A stretch of DNA of 64,000 nt from Opitutia bacterium (GCA_016190985.1 JACPPI010000005.1:62001-126000); one strand, 5' to 3'; counted from the stretch's first letter, positions 51,244 to 60,287 are shown. Program-made: numbers and translations. The notes: generated by a model not told the origin, from the letters alone.

Positions 51244-51602
51244 AAACTCCCGCCCGTAAAAACCAAACCCCGGCGCAGCTCGCCCGCCGTTATCTCAAGC
51301 TCGTGGAATGGTCCGAGGCCGACGGCTGCTTCGTGGGCAGTGCTCCGCCCATCATCGGTCCCTGCTGTCACGGTCGCACCGAGGCGGAGGTCATGGCCCA
51401 GCTGAGCGCCATCGTCGAGGAATGGGTGGAGATCATGCTCGGCGACGGCCATCCGCTGCCGACGGGCACGGCGGGGAAAAAATACAGCGGACAGTTTGTC
51501 GTCCGGGTCGCGCCCGAGCTGCACAAAAAGGCCTCGCTCAAGGCGCTGGCGCGCGGCGAAAGCCTGAATCAGTTTGTCGCCTCCGCCCTGGCTGAGGCTT
51601 GA
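51240..51602 (+). CDS. hicB: HicB family antitoxin
   Basis: A 120-residue antitoxin. The N-terminal partially degraded RNase H-like domain shows WSEADGCFVGSAPPIIGPCCHGRTEAEVMAQL. The C-terminal ribbon-helix-helix (GQFVVRVAPELHKKASLKALARGESLNQFVASALAEA) should bind the operator. It neutralises HicA by direct binding. It ends 38 bases before the dapL-side palindrome. Confidence 0.93.
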   Translation: MKTPARKNQTPAQLARRYLKLVEWSEADGCFVGSAPPIIGPCCHGRTEAEVMAQLSAIVEEWVEIMLGDGHPLPTGTAGKKYSGQFVVRVAPELHKKASLKALARGESLNQFVASALAEA

Positions 51603-51640
51603 AGCTGCGGGCTGCATGTTTATCAGTCCAGGAATTGGAG

Positions 51641-51675
51641 CGGGCTGATGTCAACTAATAGTTGACATCAGCCCG
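51641..51675. terminator. palindrome with TGTCAACTAATAGTTGACA core
   Basis: Perfect 17-bp arms around A 51658. It lies between convergent hicB and dapL and is the partner of the copy at 50863. Confidence 0.6.
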
Positions 51676-51727
51676 GGAGATCGGGGCCTGGATGCGCATT
51701 GGCCGGGAGGGCACCAGAAGAACGGGG

Positions 51728-52951
51728 TTATTTCAGCGCGGCGGCGAGGCGGGCAAGGGCGGTCTCGACGTTCTCGCGGGAGTTGAAGGCGCTGATGCGC
51801 ACGTGGCCTTCGCCGCACTTGCCGAAGCCGGCGCCGGGCGTGCAGACGACCTGCGCCTTGGTCAGCAGCAGGTCGAAGAACTCCCAGGAGGCGCGGCCGG
51901 TGTTGACCCAGAGGTAGGGCGCGTCGTCGCCGCCGATGCAGGCCAGGCCGAGTTTGGTCACCGCGTCGCGGATGAGCTTGGCGTTGCCGAGGTAGAAGTC
52001 GGTGAGCGCGCGCGTCTGCTTCTGCCCCTCGGGCGAGTAGGCGGCGAGGGCGGCTTTCTGCACGGGGTAGGCCACGCCGTTGAACTTCGTCGTGTGGCGG
52101 CGATACCAGAGCGCGTGCACGGAGTGTTCCTTCCCGGCGGCGTCGCGGGCCTTGAGGTTTTTCGGCACGACCGTGTAGGCGCAGCGCAGGCCGGTGAAGC
52201 CGGCGAGCTTGGAGTAGCTGCGGAACTCGATGGCGACGTCGCGCGCGCCCTCGATTTCGTAGATGGAGCGCGGGATGCCCGGGGTGCGGACGTAGGCTTC
52301 GTAGGCGGCGTCGAAGAGGATGATCGCGCGGTGCTGCCTGGCGTAGGCGACCCACGCGGCGAGCTGGGCCCGGGTGGCGACCGCGCCGGTCGGGTTGTTG
52401 GGGAAGCAAAGATAGATGAGGTCGGCGGGCGTCGGGGGCGGCGCGGGCACGTAGCCGTTGGCCGCGGTCGAATCGAGGTAGGTGATGCCGGCGTAGCGGC
52501 CGTCCACGTTGGCGCCGGTGCGACCGGCCATGACGTTGGTGTCGACGTAGACGGGATAAACCGGGTCGGGGATCGCGAGCTTGGTGTCGGGGGCGAAGAT
52601 TTCCTGGATGTTGGCGATGTCGCACTTCGAGCCGTCGCTGATGAACACCTCGTCGGGGTCGACCTTGGCGCCGTGGGCGGCGTAGTCGTGCTGCGCGACG
52701 GCCTCCCGCAGGAAGGCATAGCCTTCGCCGGGGCCGTAACCCTTGAACGTGGCACGGTGCGCCAGCTCGTCGGTCGCGGCGTGCAGCGCCGCGATGCACA
52801 CCGGCGGCAGCGGCTCGGTGACATCGCCGATGCCGAGGCGGATGACCGGCTTGCCCGGGTTGGCGGCGACGTAGGCGTTCACGCGCTTGGCGATGTCGGC
52901 GAAAAGATAGGAGGCCTTGAGTTTCGAGTAGTGTTCGTTGAGGCGGAGCAT
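51728..52951 (-). CDS. dapL: LL-diaminopimelate aminotransferase
   Basis: This 407-residue fold-type I PLP enzyme converts tetrahydrodipicolinate directly to LL-diaminopimelate for lysine and peptidoglycan. Diagnostic strings are [25 protein letters not shown] opening ([13 protein letters not shown]), [25 protein letters not shown], the PLP lysine in [15 protein letters not shown], and [16 protein letters not shown]. The ATG at 52951 gives the family length. DapL is typical of Verrucomicrobia, Chlamydiae and plants. Its 3' end has a decayed copy beyond hicAB. Confidence 0.95.
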   Translation of the reverse strand: MLRLNEHYSKLKASYLFADIAKRVNAYVAANPGKPVIRLGIGDVTEPLPPVCIAALHAATDELAHRATFKGYGPGEGYAFLREAVAQHDYAAHGAKVDPDEVFISDGSKCDIANIQEIFAPDTKLAIPDPVYPVYVDTNVMAGRTGANVDGRYAGITYLDSTAANGYVPAPPPTPADLIYLCFPNNPTGAVATRAQLAAWVAYARQHRAIILFDAAYEAYVRTPGIPRSIYEIEGARDVAIEFRSYSKLAGFTGLRCAYTVVPKNLKARDAAGKEHSVHALWYRRHTTKFNGVAYPVQKAALAAYSPEGQKQTRALTDFYLGNAKLIRDAVTKLGLACIGGDDAPYLWVNTGRASWEFFDLLLTKAQVVCTPGAGFGKCGEGHVRISAFNSRENVETALARLAAALK

Positions 52952-52959
52952 GGGAAGGA

Positions 52960-53045
52960 AAGCAGTGAGCAGCGGGCAGTGAGTAGCGAGTAGATGGGGG
53001 TGATTCGTATGCTCACTACCCGCTACTCGATGCTCGCTACTGCCG
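52960..53045. repeat. GTGAGTAGCGAGTAG-type word repeats, inverted
   Basis: CAGTGAGCAGCGGGCAGTGA and GTAGCGAGTAG are followed after a short gap by CTCACTACCCGCTACTCGAT and GCTCGCTACTGCC. These imperfect repeats of one word on both strands lie between the divergent dapL and panC genes. Confidence 0.7.
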
Positions 53046-53105
53046 AGCCAATGCAAGGCTTGATAAAGCGAACGGCCTCTGGATAGTTCAAGCCCGTTCC
53101 CGGTC

Positions 53106-53948
53106 ATGCAGAAACTCGACAAAATCAACGCCATGCAGGAAGCGGCGGCGGCGTTGCGCCGGGACGGCCGGCGCATCGCGCTGGTGCCGACCGCCGGGGC
53201 CCTGCACGCCGGCCACGCCAGCCTCATCCGGCTGGCGCGGGACTCCGGGGCCGCAGTGGTGGTGTCGGCCTTCGTCAACCCGTTGCAGTTCGGCCCGAGC
53301 GAGGATTTCGCCAAATATCCCCGCAGCCCGTCGGCGGACGCGTTGCTGTGCGAGAAGGAAAACGCCGACGTGCTGTTCGCCCCGCCGGTCGAGGAGATGT
53401 TTCCGAAAGGATTTTCCACCCACTTGCAGGAGGAGCTCATCAGCAGGCACCTGTGCGGCGTGTCGCGCCCGGCACTTTTTCGGGGAATGCTCACCTGCTG
53501 GCTCAAGCTCTGCAACATCGTGCGGCCCGACACGGTCGTGATGGGGGAGCGGGACGCCCAGCAGATCGCGGTGGTCCGCAAGGCCGTGGCCGATCTGCTC
53601 CTGCCGTTCAATCTCCTCACCGGCCCGGCCGTGCGCGATGCCGACGGCCTGGTGTTGAGTGCGCGCAACAGTTACCTGACCCCGTCGCAGCGCGAGGAGG
53701 CGCTCGCGGTCTGCACGACCCTGCGCCGCGTGAAGGAGATGGTGGATGCGGGCGTGAAAAGCGCCGACCGGCTCGTGGCGGAGGCCACGCACCTGATTGC
53801 GGCCAAGCGGCGGCTCCGCGTCATCTACATTGCGGTCGTCGACCGGCACACGATGGAGCAATTGCGCGAGGCCACACCCGGCCAAGGCCTCCTCGCGATC
53901 TCGTTCTGGGTGGATGAAGTGCGGCTGACCGACAGCATGTCCTTGTGA
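53106..53948 (+). CDS. panC: pantoate-beta-alanine ligase
   Basis: This 280-residue enzyme joins pantoate and beta-alanine with ATP to make pantothenate. The nucleotide-binding motif is [14 protein letters not shown] (the usual Met is Ala), with [31 protein letters not shown] in place of the usual GxxRPGHFxG, and [10 protein letters not shown]. Length and order are normal. The ketopantoate reductase follows after 455 bases, so two vitamin B5 genes are neighbours. Confidence 0.92.
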   Translation: MQKLDKINAMQEAAAALRRDGRRIALVPTAGALHAGHASLIRLARDSGAAVVVSAFVNPLQFGPSEDFAKYPRSPSADALLCEKENADVLFAPPVEEMFPKGFSTHLQEELISRHLCGVSRPALFRGMLTCWLKLCNIVRPDTVVMGERDAQQIAVVRKAVADLLLPFNLLTGPAVRDADGLVLSARNSYLTPSQREEALAVCTTLRRVKEMVDAGVKSADRLVAEATHLIAAKRRLRVIYIAVVDRHTMEQLREATPGQGLLAISFWVDEVRLTDSMSL

Positions 53949-54403
53949 GTCATCTGAGGGGCTGTGAATAACTTGTCAGCCGCCGCCGATTCGCCCTCGG
54001 AGAAAATCTGCCGCCGGTTTTTGTGAACAGAGTGTGGACCGAACGGGAGTGGCGTATTTCGGTTCGCAGCGTCCGGCGCAACACCTGCAGGCAGGCGCGA
54101 TCACGCCTTGGGGACTGTTGTCAGGCACTGGCGCAAGACGCTGGTGCCGATGCGATAAGGCAGGCCTGTTTTTCAAGCTGAACACATAATATCCAGCCGC
54201 CTCACTAGCGGAGCGGAGACCCATAGCCGGCAGATCCCCGGCTGCTCGTCGCGGCACTGGGCGGCCGAGGGATGAAATTCCCGAGTGACGGACGGGCGAC
54301 AGGCGAGTGTGAATGAATGTAAGGAAGGCAGGAGGGCCGGTCCCACGGTCCACGCGACTGCGGAGTTGTGTTCTTTGCGCAAGTTTGTGAGGACTGAGGC
54401 GTT
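53949..54403. other. 455-base gap without a recognised gene
   Basis: No supported coding sequence, RNA gene or clear repeat was found. Open frames here have no family-like pattern. It should contain the promoter of the following GTG-started gene. Confidence 0.45.
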
Positions 54404-55360
54404 GTGAGCGCCCATCTCCCCGCCAAACCTCGCATCGCCATCGTCGGCGCCGGCGCGCTCGGCTGTTACTACGGCGCGCGCCTGGCGAAGGCCGGCAATG
54501 ACGTGCATTTCCTCGTGCGCAGCGGCCGGGCGGCCATCATGGCGCGCGGCATCCGCGTCAAGACGCCGGTCGAGCGCTTTCAGCTGAAGAAAGTGCAGGC
54601 CCACGCCGCCGCCGAGGATCTCGGCCCGTGCGACCTGGTCATCGTCAGCGTCAAGGCCACCGCCAACACCGCGCTGGCCAAACTGCTGCCGCCGCTCATC
54701 GGCCCGAACACGCTCGTGCTCACCCTGCAGAACGGCCTCGGGGTCGAGGAACCCGTGGCCGAGGTCGTGGGCGCCGACCGCGTGCTCGGCGCGATCTGCT
54801 TCGTCGGGGTCATGCGCTCGGCGCCCGGCGTGGTGGAGTGCCTTTTCCCTGGTCTCGTGCTGCTCGGCGAGTTCGGCCGCCCCGCGCAGGCGCGCACGCG
54901 CGAGCTCGCCGCGCTGTTCGAGGCCGCCGGCGTGAAGTGCGAGGCGCAGGACAACCTGGAGGAGATGCGCTGGAAGAAACTCGTCTGGAACGTGCCCTTC
55001 AACGGCCTCGCCATCGTGGCGGGCGGCGTCACCACCGACGTCCTGATGGCCGACGAGGGCCTGCGCACGCTCGCGCGGCGCCTGATGGAGGAGATCCTGG
55101 AGGCCGCGGCCAAATTCGGCCACGCCATCCCGCGCTCGTTCATGGACCTGCAGTTCGAACGCACGGCGAAGCTCGGCCAATACGAGCCGTCCAGCCTGAT
55201 CGATTTCCGCGAGGGCCGCGCGATCGAGCTGGAGGAAATCTGGGGCGAGCCGGTGCGCCGCGCCAAATCGGTCGGCGTGCCCGTGCCGCGCCTGGAGATG
55301 CTCTACTGGCTGATCAAGCGGTCGCTGGCGGCGCGCGACAAGGCGCCGAGGAAGCGGTGA
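54404..55360 (+). CDS. panE: 2-dehydropantoate 2-reductase
   Basis: A 318-residue NADPH-dependent reductase making pantoate from ketopantoate. The Rossmann motif IAIVGAGALGCYYGARLAKAG, the LVIVSVKATAN strand, TLQNGLG, the catalytic Lys in MRWKKLVWNVPFNGLAIV and the late LIDFREGRAIELEEIWGEP are all in place. Start GTG 54404 gives an eight-residue lead before the Rossmann strand. With panC it supplies pantothenate synthesis; panB and panD are not in the window. Confidence 0.93.
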   Translation: MSAHLPAKPRIAIVGAGALGCYYGARLAKAGNDVHFLVRSGRAAIMARGIRVKTPVERFQLKKVQAHAAAEDLGPCDLVIVSVKATANTALAKLLPPLIGPNTLVLTLQNGLGVEEPVAEVVGADRVLGAICFVGVMRSAPGVVECLFPGLVLLGEFGRPAQARTRELAALFEAAGVKCEAQDNLEEMRWKKLVWNVPFNGLAIVAGGVTTDVLMADEGLRTLARRLMEEILEAAAKFGHAIPRSFMDLQFERTAKLGQYEPSSLIDFREGRAIELEEIWGEPVRRAKSVGVPVPRLEMLYWLIKRSLAARDKAPRKR

Positions 55361-55387
55361 ATTTTGGGTATATTTCCAAAACCCGTC

Positions 55388-55482
55388 TTGTCATCGCGAA
55401 CCCGGTGTAACCGGGCGTGGCGATCCGGTCAGATGGATCGCTTCGTCTGCCCATCGGGCCTCCTCGCAATGACAGGTTTTGA
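55388..55482. repeat. dispersed GCGATCC..GCCTCCTCGCAATGACA repeat
   Basis: CATCGCGAACCCGG, GGCGATCCGGTCAGATGGAT and GGCCTCCTCGCAATGACAGG form a low-conservation interspersed element after panE; inner parts pair (GCGATCC and GGATCGC). No gene is seen. Confidence 0.5.
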
Positions 55483-55496
55483 AAATAGGCTCATGG

Positions 55497-55571
55497 GTGG
55501 AGCGCCTTGACCCCAAGGCGCTGAGGATGTCCACCGACAGAGAAAGCGCGTTGGGGGCAACGCGCTCCACC
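55497..55571. repeat. double-hairpin element bounded by GGTGGAGCG/CGCTCCACC
   Basis: Outer arms are at 55497-55505 and 55563-55571. Inside are hairpin AGCGCCTT/AAGGCGCT (55501-55522) and hairpin AGCGCGTT/AACGCGCT (55545-55566). It looks like a REP-type bipartite mobile element. Confidence 0.7.
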
Positions 55572-55626
55572 TTGATGGTCCCCACCCGAGGCTTGCCGCG
55601 CGCCGCGCCCGCGCCCAAGGTGGGTC

Positions 55627-57609
55627 ATGCAAAAAGACCACGCGATTCGCGAGCTGACGGTTCGGAGCGTCATCCTCGGCGGCGTCATCACGCTGCTGTT
55701 CACCGCCGCCAATGTGTATCTGGGGCTGAAGGTCGGCCTGACCTTCGCCACCTCGATCCCGGCGGCCGTCATCTCGATGGCGCTGCTGCGCCTCGTCGGG
55801 AATTCCAACATCCTGGAAAATAACATCGTCCAGACGATCGCCTCGGCCGCGGGCACGCTGTCCGCGATCATCTTCGTGCTGCCCGGCCTCATCATGGTCG
55901 GCTGGTGGCAGGGATTTCCCTATTGGACCACGGTGGCCGTCTGCGCGATCGGCGGCACGCTGGGGGTGATGTTCTCCGTGCCGCTGCGCCGGGCGCTGGT
56001 CACGGGTTCCGACCTGCCTTACCCCGAGGGTGTCGCCGCCGCCGAGGTGCTGCGGGTCGGCTTCGGCTCCGCCGAGGGCAAGGAGGAGAACGCCAAGGGC
56101 CTGCGCATGATCGTCGTCGGTTCGCTGATTTCGGCCGGTTACGCGCTGCTGGCGGCGATGCGCCTCGCGGCCGGCGAAGTCGCGAAGAATTTCAAGATCG
56201 GTTCGGCCGCCACGGGCGTCTCGACCAGCCTGTCGATGGCGCTCATCGGCGTCGGTCATCTCGTCGGCCTTTCGGTCGGCCTCGCGATGCTGGTCGGCAT
56301 GCTCATCTCGTGGGCCGGCCTCGTGCCGCTGCTCACGGCCATGCACGGCGTCGCGGGCGACAATGTCGACAAGATCGTCAGCACCACCTTCCGCAGCGAG
56401 GTGCGCTTCATCGGCGCGGGCGTGATCGGCGTGGCGGCGCTCTGGAGCCTGTTCCGCATCATCGGGCCGATCACCAGGGGCATCGGCGCCGCCCTGGCGG
56501 CCTCGCAGGCGCGCTCGGCCGGCGCCGAGCTGGCGCTCACCGAGCGCGACCTGCCCATCGGCATCGTCGGCGGTGTGATTATCGCCATGCTGGTGCCGAT
56601 CGCGGGCCTCCTTTGGTATTTCAGCTCGGGCACGGCCATCGCCTCCGGCATCGCCCCGGTCATCCTCGGCTCGCTGGTCTATGTGGTCGTCATCGGCGCT
56701 GTCATCGCCTGCGTCTGCGGCTACATGGCGGGCCTGATCGGGGCCTCCAACAGCCCGGTGTCGGGCGTGGGCATCCTTGCCGTGATCGGCGCCTCGGTGC
56801 TGCTGGTGCTGTTCTACGGCCACGGCGGCAGCCCGGAGCAGACCCGCGCGCTCGTGGCCTACGCGCTCTTCACCACCGGCATCGTGTTTTCCATCGCGAC
56901 GATCTCGAACGACAACCTGCAGGACCTGAAGACCGGGCAGCTCGTCGGTGCGACGCCGTGGCGGCAGCAGCTCGCGCTGGTCTACGGCGTGATCTTCGGC
57001 TCGCTGGTGATTCCGCCCGTGCTTGACCTGCTCAACAAGGCCTTCGGCTTCGCCGGCGCGCCCGGCGCAGGCGAACACGCGCTCGCCGCGCCGCAGGCGG
57101 CGCTGATCTCCGCCCTGGCCAAGGGTGTGCTTGGCGGCGACATCAGCTGGAACCTGATCGGCTGGGGCGCGCTGCTCGGGGTGGGCACGATCATCCTCGA
57201 CGAGGTGCTGCGCAAGACGGGGAAAATGCGGATGCCGCCGCTTTGTGTCGGCATGGGCATCTACCTGCCGATGGCGCTGACGCTGCTCATTCCTGTCGGC
57301 GCCGTGATCGGGCACTATTACGACAAGTGGGCGGACCGGCAGAAGAGCCCGGATTTCGCCAAGCGCATGGGCGTGCTGGCGGCGACCGGGCTCATCGTGG
57401 GCGAGAGCCTCTTCGGCGTGGCCTTCGCCGGCGTCGTGGCGTTCGCTCAAACCGAGCACGGACGCACAATCTTCAAAGATCCGGACTCTCCGCTCGCGGT
57501 CGTCGGCGACAGCTTCGAGAAACCCGGCATCATCATCGGCTTGGTCGCTTTTGCCGGCGCCATCGCCGCGCTCTACCGCTACTCCCGCCGGACCTGCCAG
57601 ACCGCCTGA
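55627..57609 (+). CDS. OPT family oligopeptide transporter
   Basis: A 660-residue polytopic protein with about 14-16 membrane segments. OPT features: NVYLGLKVGLTFATSIPAAV, the NILENNIVQTIASAAGT motif, LPYPEGVAAAEVL, ISNDNLQDLKTGQLVGATPWRQQ and LCVGMGIYLP. Family members take up oligopeptides or metal chelates by proton symport. No regulator is adjacent. The opposite strand carries a long open frame, which is a GC-bias shadow. Confidence 0.93.
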   Translation: MQKDHAIRELTVRSVILGGVITLLFTAANVYLGLKVGLTFATSIPAAVISMALLRLVGNSNILENNIVQTIASAAGTLSAIIFVLPGLIMVGWWQGFPYWTTVAVCAIGGTLGVMFSVPLRRALVTGSDLPYPEGVAAAEVLRVGFGSAEGKEENAKGLRMIVVGSLISAGYALLAAMRLAAGEVAKNFKIGSAATGVSTSLSMALIGVGHLVGLSVGLAMLVGMLISWAGLVPLLTAMHGVAGDNVDKIVSTTFRSEVRFIGAGVIGVAALWSLFRIIGPITRGIGAALAASQARSAGAELALTERDLPIGIVGGVIIAMLVPIAGLLWYFSSGTAIASGIAPVILGSLVYVVVIGAVIACVCGYMAGLIGASNSPVSGVGILAVIGASVLLVLFYGHGGSPEQTRALVAYALFTTGIVFSIATISNDNLQDLKTGQLVGATPWRQQLALVYGVIFGSLVIPPVLDLLNKAFGFAGAPGAGEHALAAPQAALISALAKGVLGGDISWNLIGWGALLGVGTIILDEVLRKTGKMRMPPLCVGMGIYLPMALTLLIPVGAVIGHYYDKWADRQKSPDFAKRMGVLAATGLIVGESLFGVAFAGVVAFAQTEHGRTIFKDPDSPLAVVGDSFEKPGIIIGLVAFAGAIAALYRYSRRTCQTA

Positions 57610-57651
57610 AGCCGGGCTTGCAGCCGGGCCGGTGCCGCGTAGTGTGGCGGC

Positions 57652-57870
57652 ATGAGCACATGGGAAACCATCGTCGAGGAATTGCGCACTTTGCCCGCGC
57701 CAAAACTGGCGGAGGCTGCCGCTTTGATCCATGGCTTGCGTGAGCGCGCGCGCGCCGATCGGCTGGCGGCGCTGGAGCGAAGCGCGGGAATCCTGACCGA
57801 CGAGGAAGGCGCGGAGCTGGAGCGTGTGATCGAGGAAGGCTGCGAAAAGATCGATGCCCGCGACTGGTAA
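57652..57870 (+). CDS. putative VapB-like antitoxin
   Basis: A 72-residue, highly charged helical protein (WETIVEELRTLPAPKLAEAAALIHGLRERAR, EEGAELERVIEEGCEKID). It resembles short antitoxins paired with PIN toxins but lacks a clear AbrB or ribbon-helix-helix fold by eye. It overlaps the downstream PIN gene by 17 bases, which is the main ground for the call. Confidence 0.7.
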   Translation: MSTWETIVEELRTLPAPKLAEAAALIHGLRERARADRLAALERSAGILTDEEGAELERVIEEGCEKIDARDW

Positions 57871-58252
57871 AGTCGTGGTTGATACCTCGGTGGTCGTGGC
57901 CGTATTGCGCCGCGTGCCCGGCTTGAGAGAGCGGCTGCACCACGCGGAGGAACTGCTGGTGCCGCTCGTGGCGCCGGGTGAGTTGGAATATGGAGTGAAT
58001 CTGGCCACGCCGCCGGAACGGCAGCGCGAAGCGGTGCGGACGTTCATGGAAAGTGCGACGCTGCTTTTGCCGACGGCACGCACCGCCGCGGAATACGGGC
58101 GAATGAAAGCCGGGTTGAAAGCGGCGGGCACGCCCCTGCCGGAAAACGACATCTGGATCGCCGCCTTTGCCGTCGAACACGGCCTGCCTCTGGCCACGCG
58201 CGACACACACTTTGCCCGTGTGGCCGGCCTGACCGTGCTGGACTGGCGCTGA
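57854..58252 (+). CDS. VapC family PIN-domain ribonuclease toxin
   Basis: A 132-residue PIN-domain protein. The acidic metal ligands are seen in VVDTSVVVAVL (Asp), ELEYGV (Glu) and PENDIWIAAFAVEHGLPLATRD (Asp pair). VapC toxins cut tRNA or rRNA when released from VapB. The gene is intact, unlike the PIN gene at 59813. Confidence 0.9.
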   Translation: MPATGKVVVDTSVVVAVLRRVPGLRERLHHAEELLVPLVAPGELEYGVNLATPPERQREAVRTFMESATLLLPTARTAAEYGRMKAGLKAAGTPLPENDIWIAAFAVEHGLPLATRDTHFARVAGLTVLDWR

Positions 58253-58595
58253 ACTGAAAAGAGCGGCCCTGCCCGCCGGACTGCTCCCGATGCTCCTCCT
58301 TCACGACGCTGTGCAGGTTTCTCCACCTCGGGGCGCGGGAAGAAATGTTCAAGCCGGTCCGACAAATATAGGATCGTCCGGCTTCGGTTTTATACCCATT
58401 GCGGGATAATTTGAGACTATGGCGTGGTCGCGCCGGTAGGCCGCACCGGCCAAGGCGCCTGAGATCCGCGCCGAAACGCCCGCTTTACCCGGTGGGATTT
58501 TACAGTGTCGGCCGGGCGCCAGGGCCGGTTGGCCGGGAGGAAATTCGCGAAAAAAGGGTCGCCTTTTGGGCGCATCAGGGATTTTCTACCGGCCT
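58253..58595. other. 343-base gap upstream of the PEP-CTERM gene
   Basis: No gene is recognised. An AT-rich patch near 58360-58420 (ACAAATATAGGATC, TTTTATACCC, GGGATAATTTGAG) is the likely promoter area. The later part is GC-rich and shows CCGGCC-rich small hairpins. Confidence 0.4.
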
Positions 58596-59537
58596 ATGAA
58601 AACGACGCGCGCCCTGCTTGTCTTATTCTCAGCGATGGCGGCGACCATCGCTTCGGCCCAAGTCCAATTCGTATTCGTGGAGAAGCAGGTGCAATATACG
58701 CAAAACAGTGCGTCTGCTCCTTCGGTTGCCTCAGGCAGTCCTTATGTTTTCAAATTCGCCATTAACGGAGCTGGCGCAAACAGTCTTGCTGGATATACGA
58801 CGGTTCAAATATTTACTACGGCATTCGGAAGTGGCGTTTCTGGTCCACTCAACGCGACAACATATAATCCTACTGAGGATAATTGGGAAATGACTCCATT
58901 AACATATGGATCACTTGGGGCACTAGATACCGCCTTTGCCAATGGACTTTACGCGGTAAAATTAAATACAACCACGCAAGATGTTACTTTGGGTGGCGGA
59001 CTAGGGCCTAGTTATACTGATGTCTTTCCCGCTGCTGCACCAATGGTGACTGGATTGTCGGCAGGAAACTTTGATGGACTCGGGCAGTTGAAGATCAATT
59101 TGGCGCTCAATAGTTACACATTTAATTTGAACGGGCTCGCGGGCTATCCGTCAGGGGGCCATGTCGGGATTTTTCTCAATGGCGTCAATGAGCCTTCTTT
59201 TGTCAGTGGCAACAATCCGGGTGGTGAAGTGCGAGCTGAGTCGATAAAGCTTGGCACAAACAATGACCCTGAAGTGACGTTCCTGACCTTTAATCCGAGT
59301 GCAAGCAACATGGTGCTTGGGCAAACCTACACTCTCGAAATTGAATACAATCTCGCGCTTAATACGGCCTCGAACCTCTTTGGAGGAGGAGCCGGGGAGC
59401 TTGACCTCGGATTATTCACGTATCGCACACAACTGACCCTGATCGCCGTCCCCGAGCCCTCGACCTATGCGGCGATCTTTGGCGGCGTGGCCTTGGCGGG
59501 CGTGATGCTCCATCGCCGCCGGCGTGCGTCGGCCTGA
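58596..59537 (+). CDS. PEP-CTERM sorting-signal protein
   Basis: A 313-residue secreted protein. ATG 58596 gives a signal peptide (MKTTRALLVLFSAMAATIASA). The middle is a beta-rich, Asn/Thr/Gly-rich domain of no known family. The C-terminus is a PEP-CTERM signal: VPEPSTYAAIFGG, a hydrophobic helix and a basic RRRRAS tail, processed by an exosortase that is not in the window. The middle of the gene is clearly AT-richer than its neighbours, with codons such as AAT, ATA and GGA. That may mark recent acquisition or relaxed codon use common in such surface proteins. Confidence 0.88.
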   Translation: MKTTRALLVLFSAMAATIASAQVQFVFVEKQVQYTQNSASAPSVASGSPYVFKFAINGAGANSLAGYTTVQIFTTAFGSGVSGPLNATTYNPTEDNWEMTPLTYGSLGALDTAFANGLYAVKLNTTTQDVTLGGGLGPSYTDVFPAAAPMVTGLSAGNFDGLGQLKINLALNSYTFNLNGLAGYPSGGHVGIFLNGVNEPSFVSGNNPGGEVRAESIKLGTNNDPEVTFLTFNPSASNMVLGQTYTLEIEYNLALNTASNLFGGGAGELDLGLFTYRTQLTLIAVPEPSTYAAIFGGVALAGVMLHRRRRASA

Positions 59538-59555
59538 GAATTTTCCTGCGCGGCG

Positions 59556-59588
59556 TTTCCAAGCCGGGCCGAGGGGTCCGGCTTTTTG
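59556..59588 (+). terminator. Rho-independent terminator after the PEP-CTERM gene
   Basis: AAGCCGGG..TCCGGCTTTTT with a GCCGAGGGG loop region. An almost identical 30-base sequence occurs at 60456-60487, beyond the PIN module. Confidence 0.82.
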
Positions 59589-59594
59589 CTTCTC

Positions 59595-59670
59595 TTTCCG
59601 CGAATGGCACGGATAGACGCGGATGGTTTGGGCTCCATCCGTTTTATCCGCGTGATCCGCGGTTGAAGTA
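59595..59670. repeat. ACGGAT/ATCCGT-type dispersed repeat
   Basis: CGCGAATGGCACGGATAGAC, GCGGATGG, then ATCCGTTTTATCCGCGTGAT and CCGCGGTTG: words and inverted words like those at 15838, 18169 and 37150. Confidence 0.7.
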
Positions 59671-59679
59671 TTTTCTTAA

Positions 59680-59787
59680 TCACTCTTTACCGTCGTTGTA
59701 ATCCACCTTGGTGATGCGGAAGAATTTTCCGTGAGGCCGCAGGTCCCGCTTGCCCGAGCCGGGATAGTAAAAAATGTCGACTGGTGG
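59680..59787 (-). pseudogene. decayed 3' end of a cupin gene
   Basis: The minus strand reads YYPGSGK, then RPHGKFFRITKVDYNDGKE and a stop. The intact cupin at 60581 ends HYPDSKK, then RPRRFFRISEVDYFDGEE and a stop. About 33 codons remain, with no 5' part. The intact cupin is on the far side of the PIN module, so the module is bracketed by two copies of the same 3' end. Confidence 0.82.
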
Positions 59788-59812
59788 GAGCGGTCGCGGC
59801 ATGCATCCGACG

Positions 59813-60287
59813 ATGCACGCGCTTTCGCTCTATCTTGGATACATCGGTGATCGGCGGCTATTTCGACGCCGAATTCCTGGCCGATACCCGTGCCCTGTGG
59901 CGATTGAAGGAAGCGGGTCGGTTCCGGTTCATCTTGTCCGTGTTGGTGGACCAGGAAATTGCGCGAGCACCGGAGCTGGTGCGGACACTCCTGCGCGACA
60001 CCTTTGATCCGGCCGACATACTGCCCATGACCACAGAGGCGTTGGAGTTGGCGGGGTATTATCTCGCCCACCGGGTTGTGCCGGCGACTTACACCGATGA
60101 TGCCCGCCATGTGGCGGTATGCACGGTGGCGCGCCTCGATTACCTTGTAAGCTGGAACTTCAAGCACCTGGCCAATGTCCGGCGGGAGTCGGGCTTCAAT
60201 GCGGTAAACCTCTTGCAAGGCTACCCGCCGGTGCGCATTGTAGCCCCAACCTTTCTCATCCATGGCCACGAAGAAAAAGACCTTTGA
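59813..60287 (+). pseudogene. PIN-domain toxin gene, frameshifted near its start
   Basis: From ATG 59813 the frame reads MHALSLYL, then must shift by one base near 59836 to give DTSVIGGYFDAEFLADTRALW. Removing one T from a TT pair joins MHALSLYLDTSVIGGYFD, the normal start of this PIN family. The rest is intact (VDQEIAR, TDDARHVAVCTVARLDYLVSWNFKHLAN). Without the repair the only start is an unsupported GTG at 59784 with an atypical N-terminus. The last 26 bases overlap the small partner gene. Confidence 0.75.

Noticed and set aside
52960..53045. Possible CRISPR array from the GTGAGTAGCGAGTAG words
   Set aside because: Units are degenerate, lack spacers of constant length and occur on both strands; no cas genes are present.
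53976..54353. 125-codon frame in the panC-panE gap
   Set aside because: Cys/Arg/Pro-rich with no family pattern or ribosome site; left as non-coding.
57610..58300. 3'-end duplication of the OPT gene around VapBC
   Set aside because: Only a short CCCGCCGGA-type match follows vapC; no aligned codons or stop, unlike the hicAB and PIN cases.
55429..58365. 978-codon open frame antisense to the OPT transporter
   Set aside because: Low-complexity His/Asp/Arg/Ala-rich translation without family motifs; an expected antisense shadow of a GC-rich gene with strong third-position bias.
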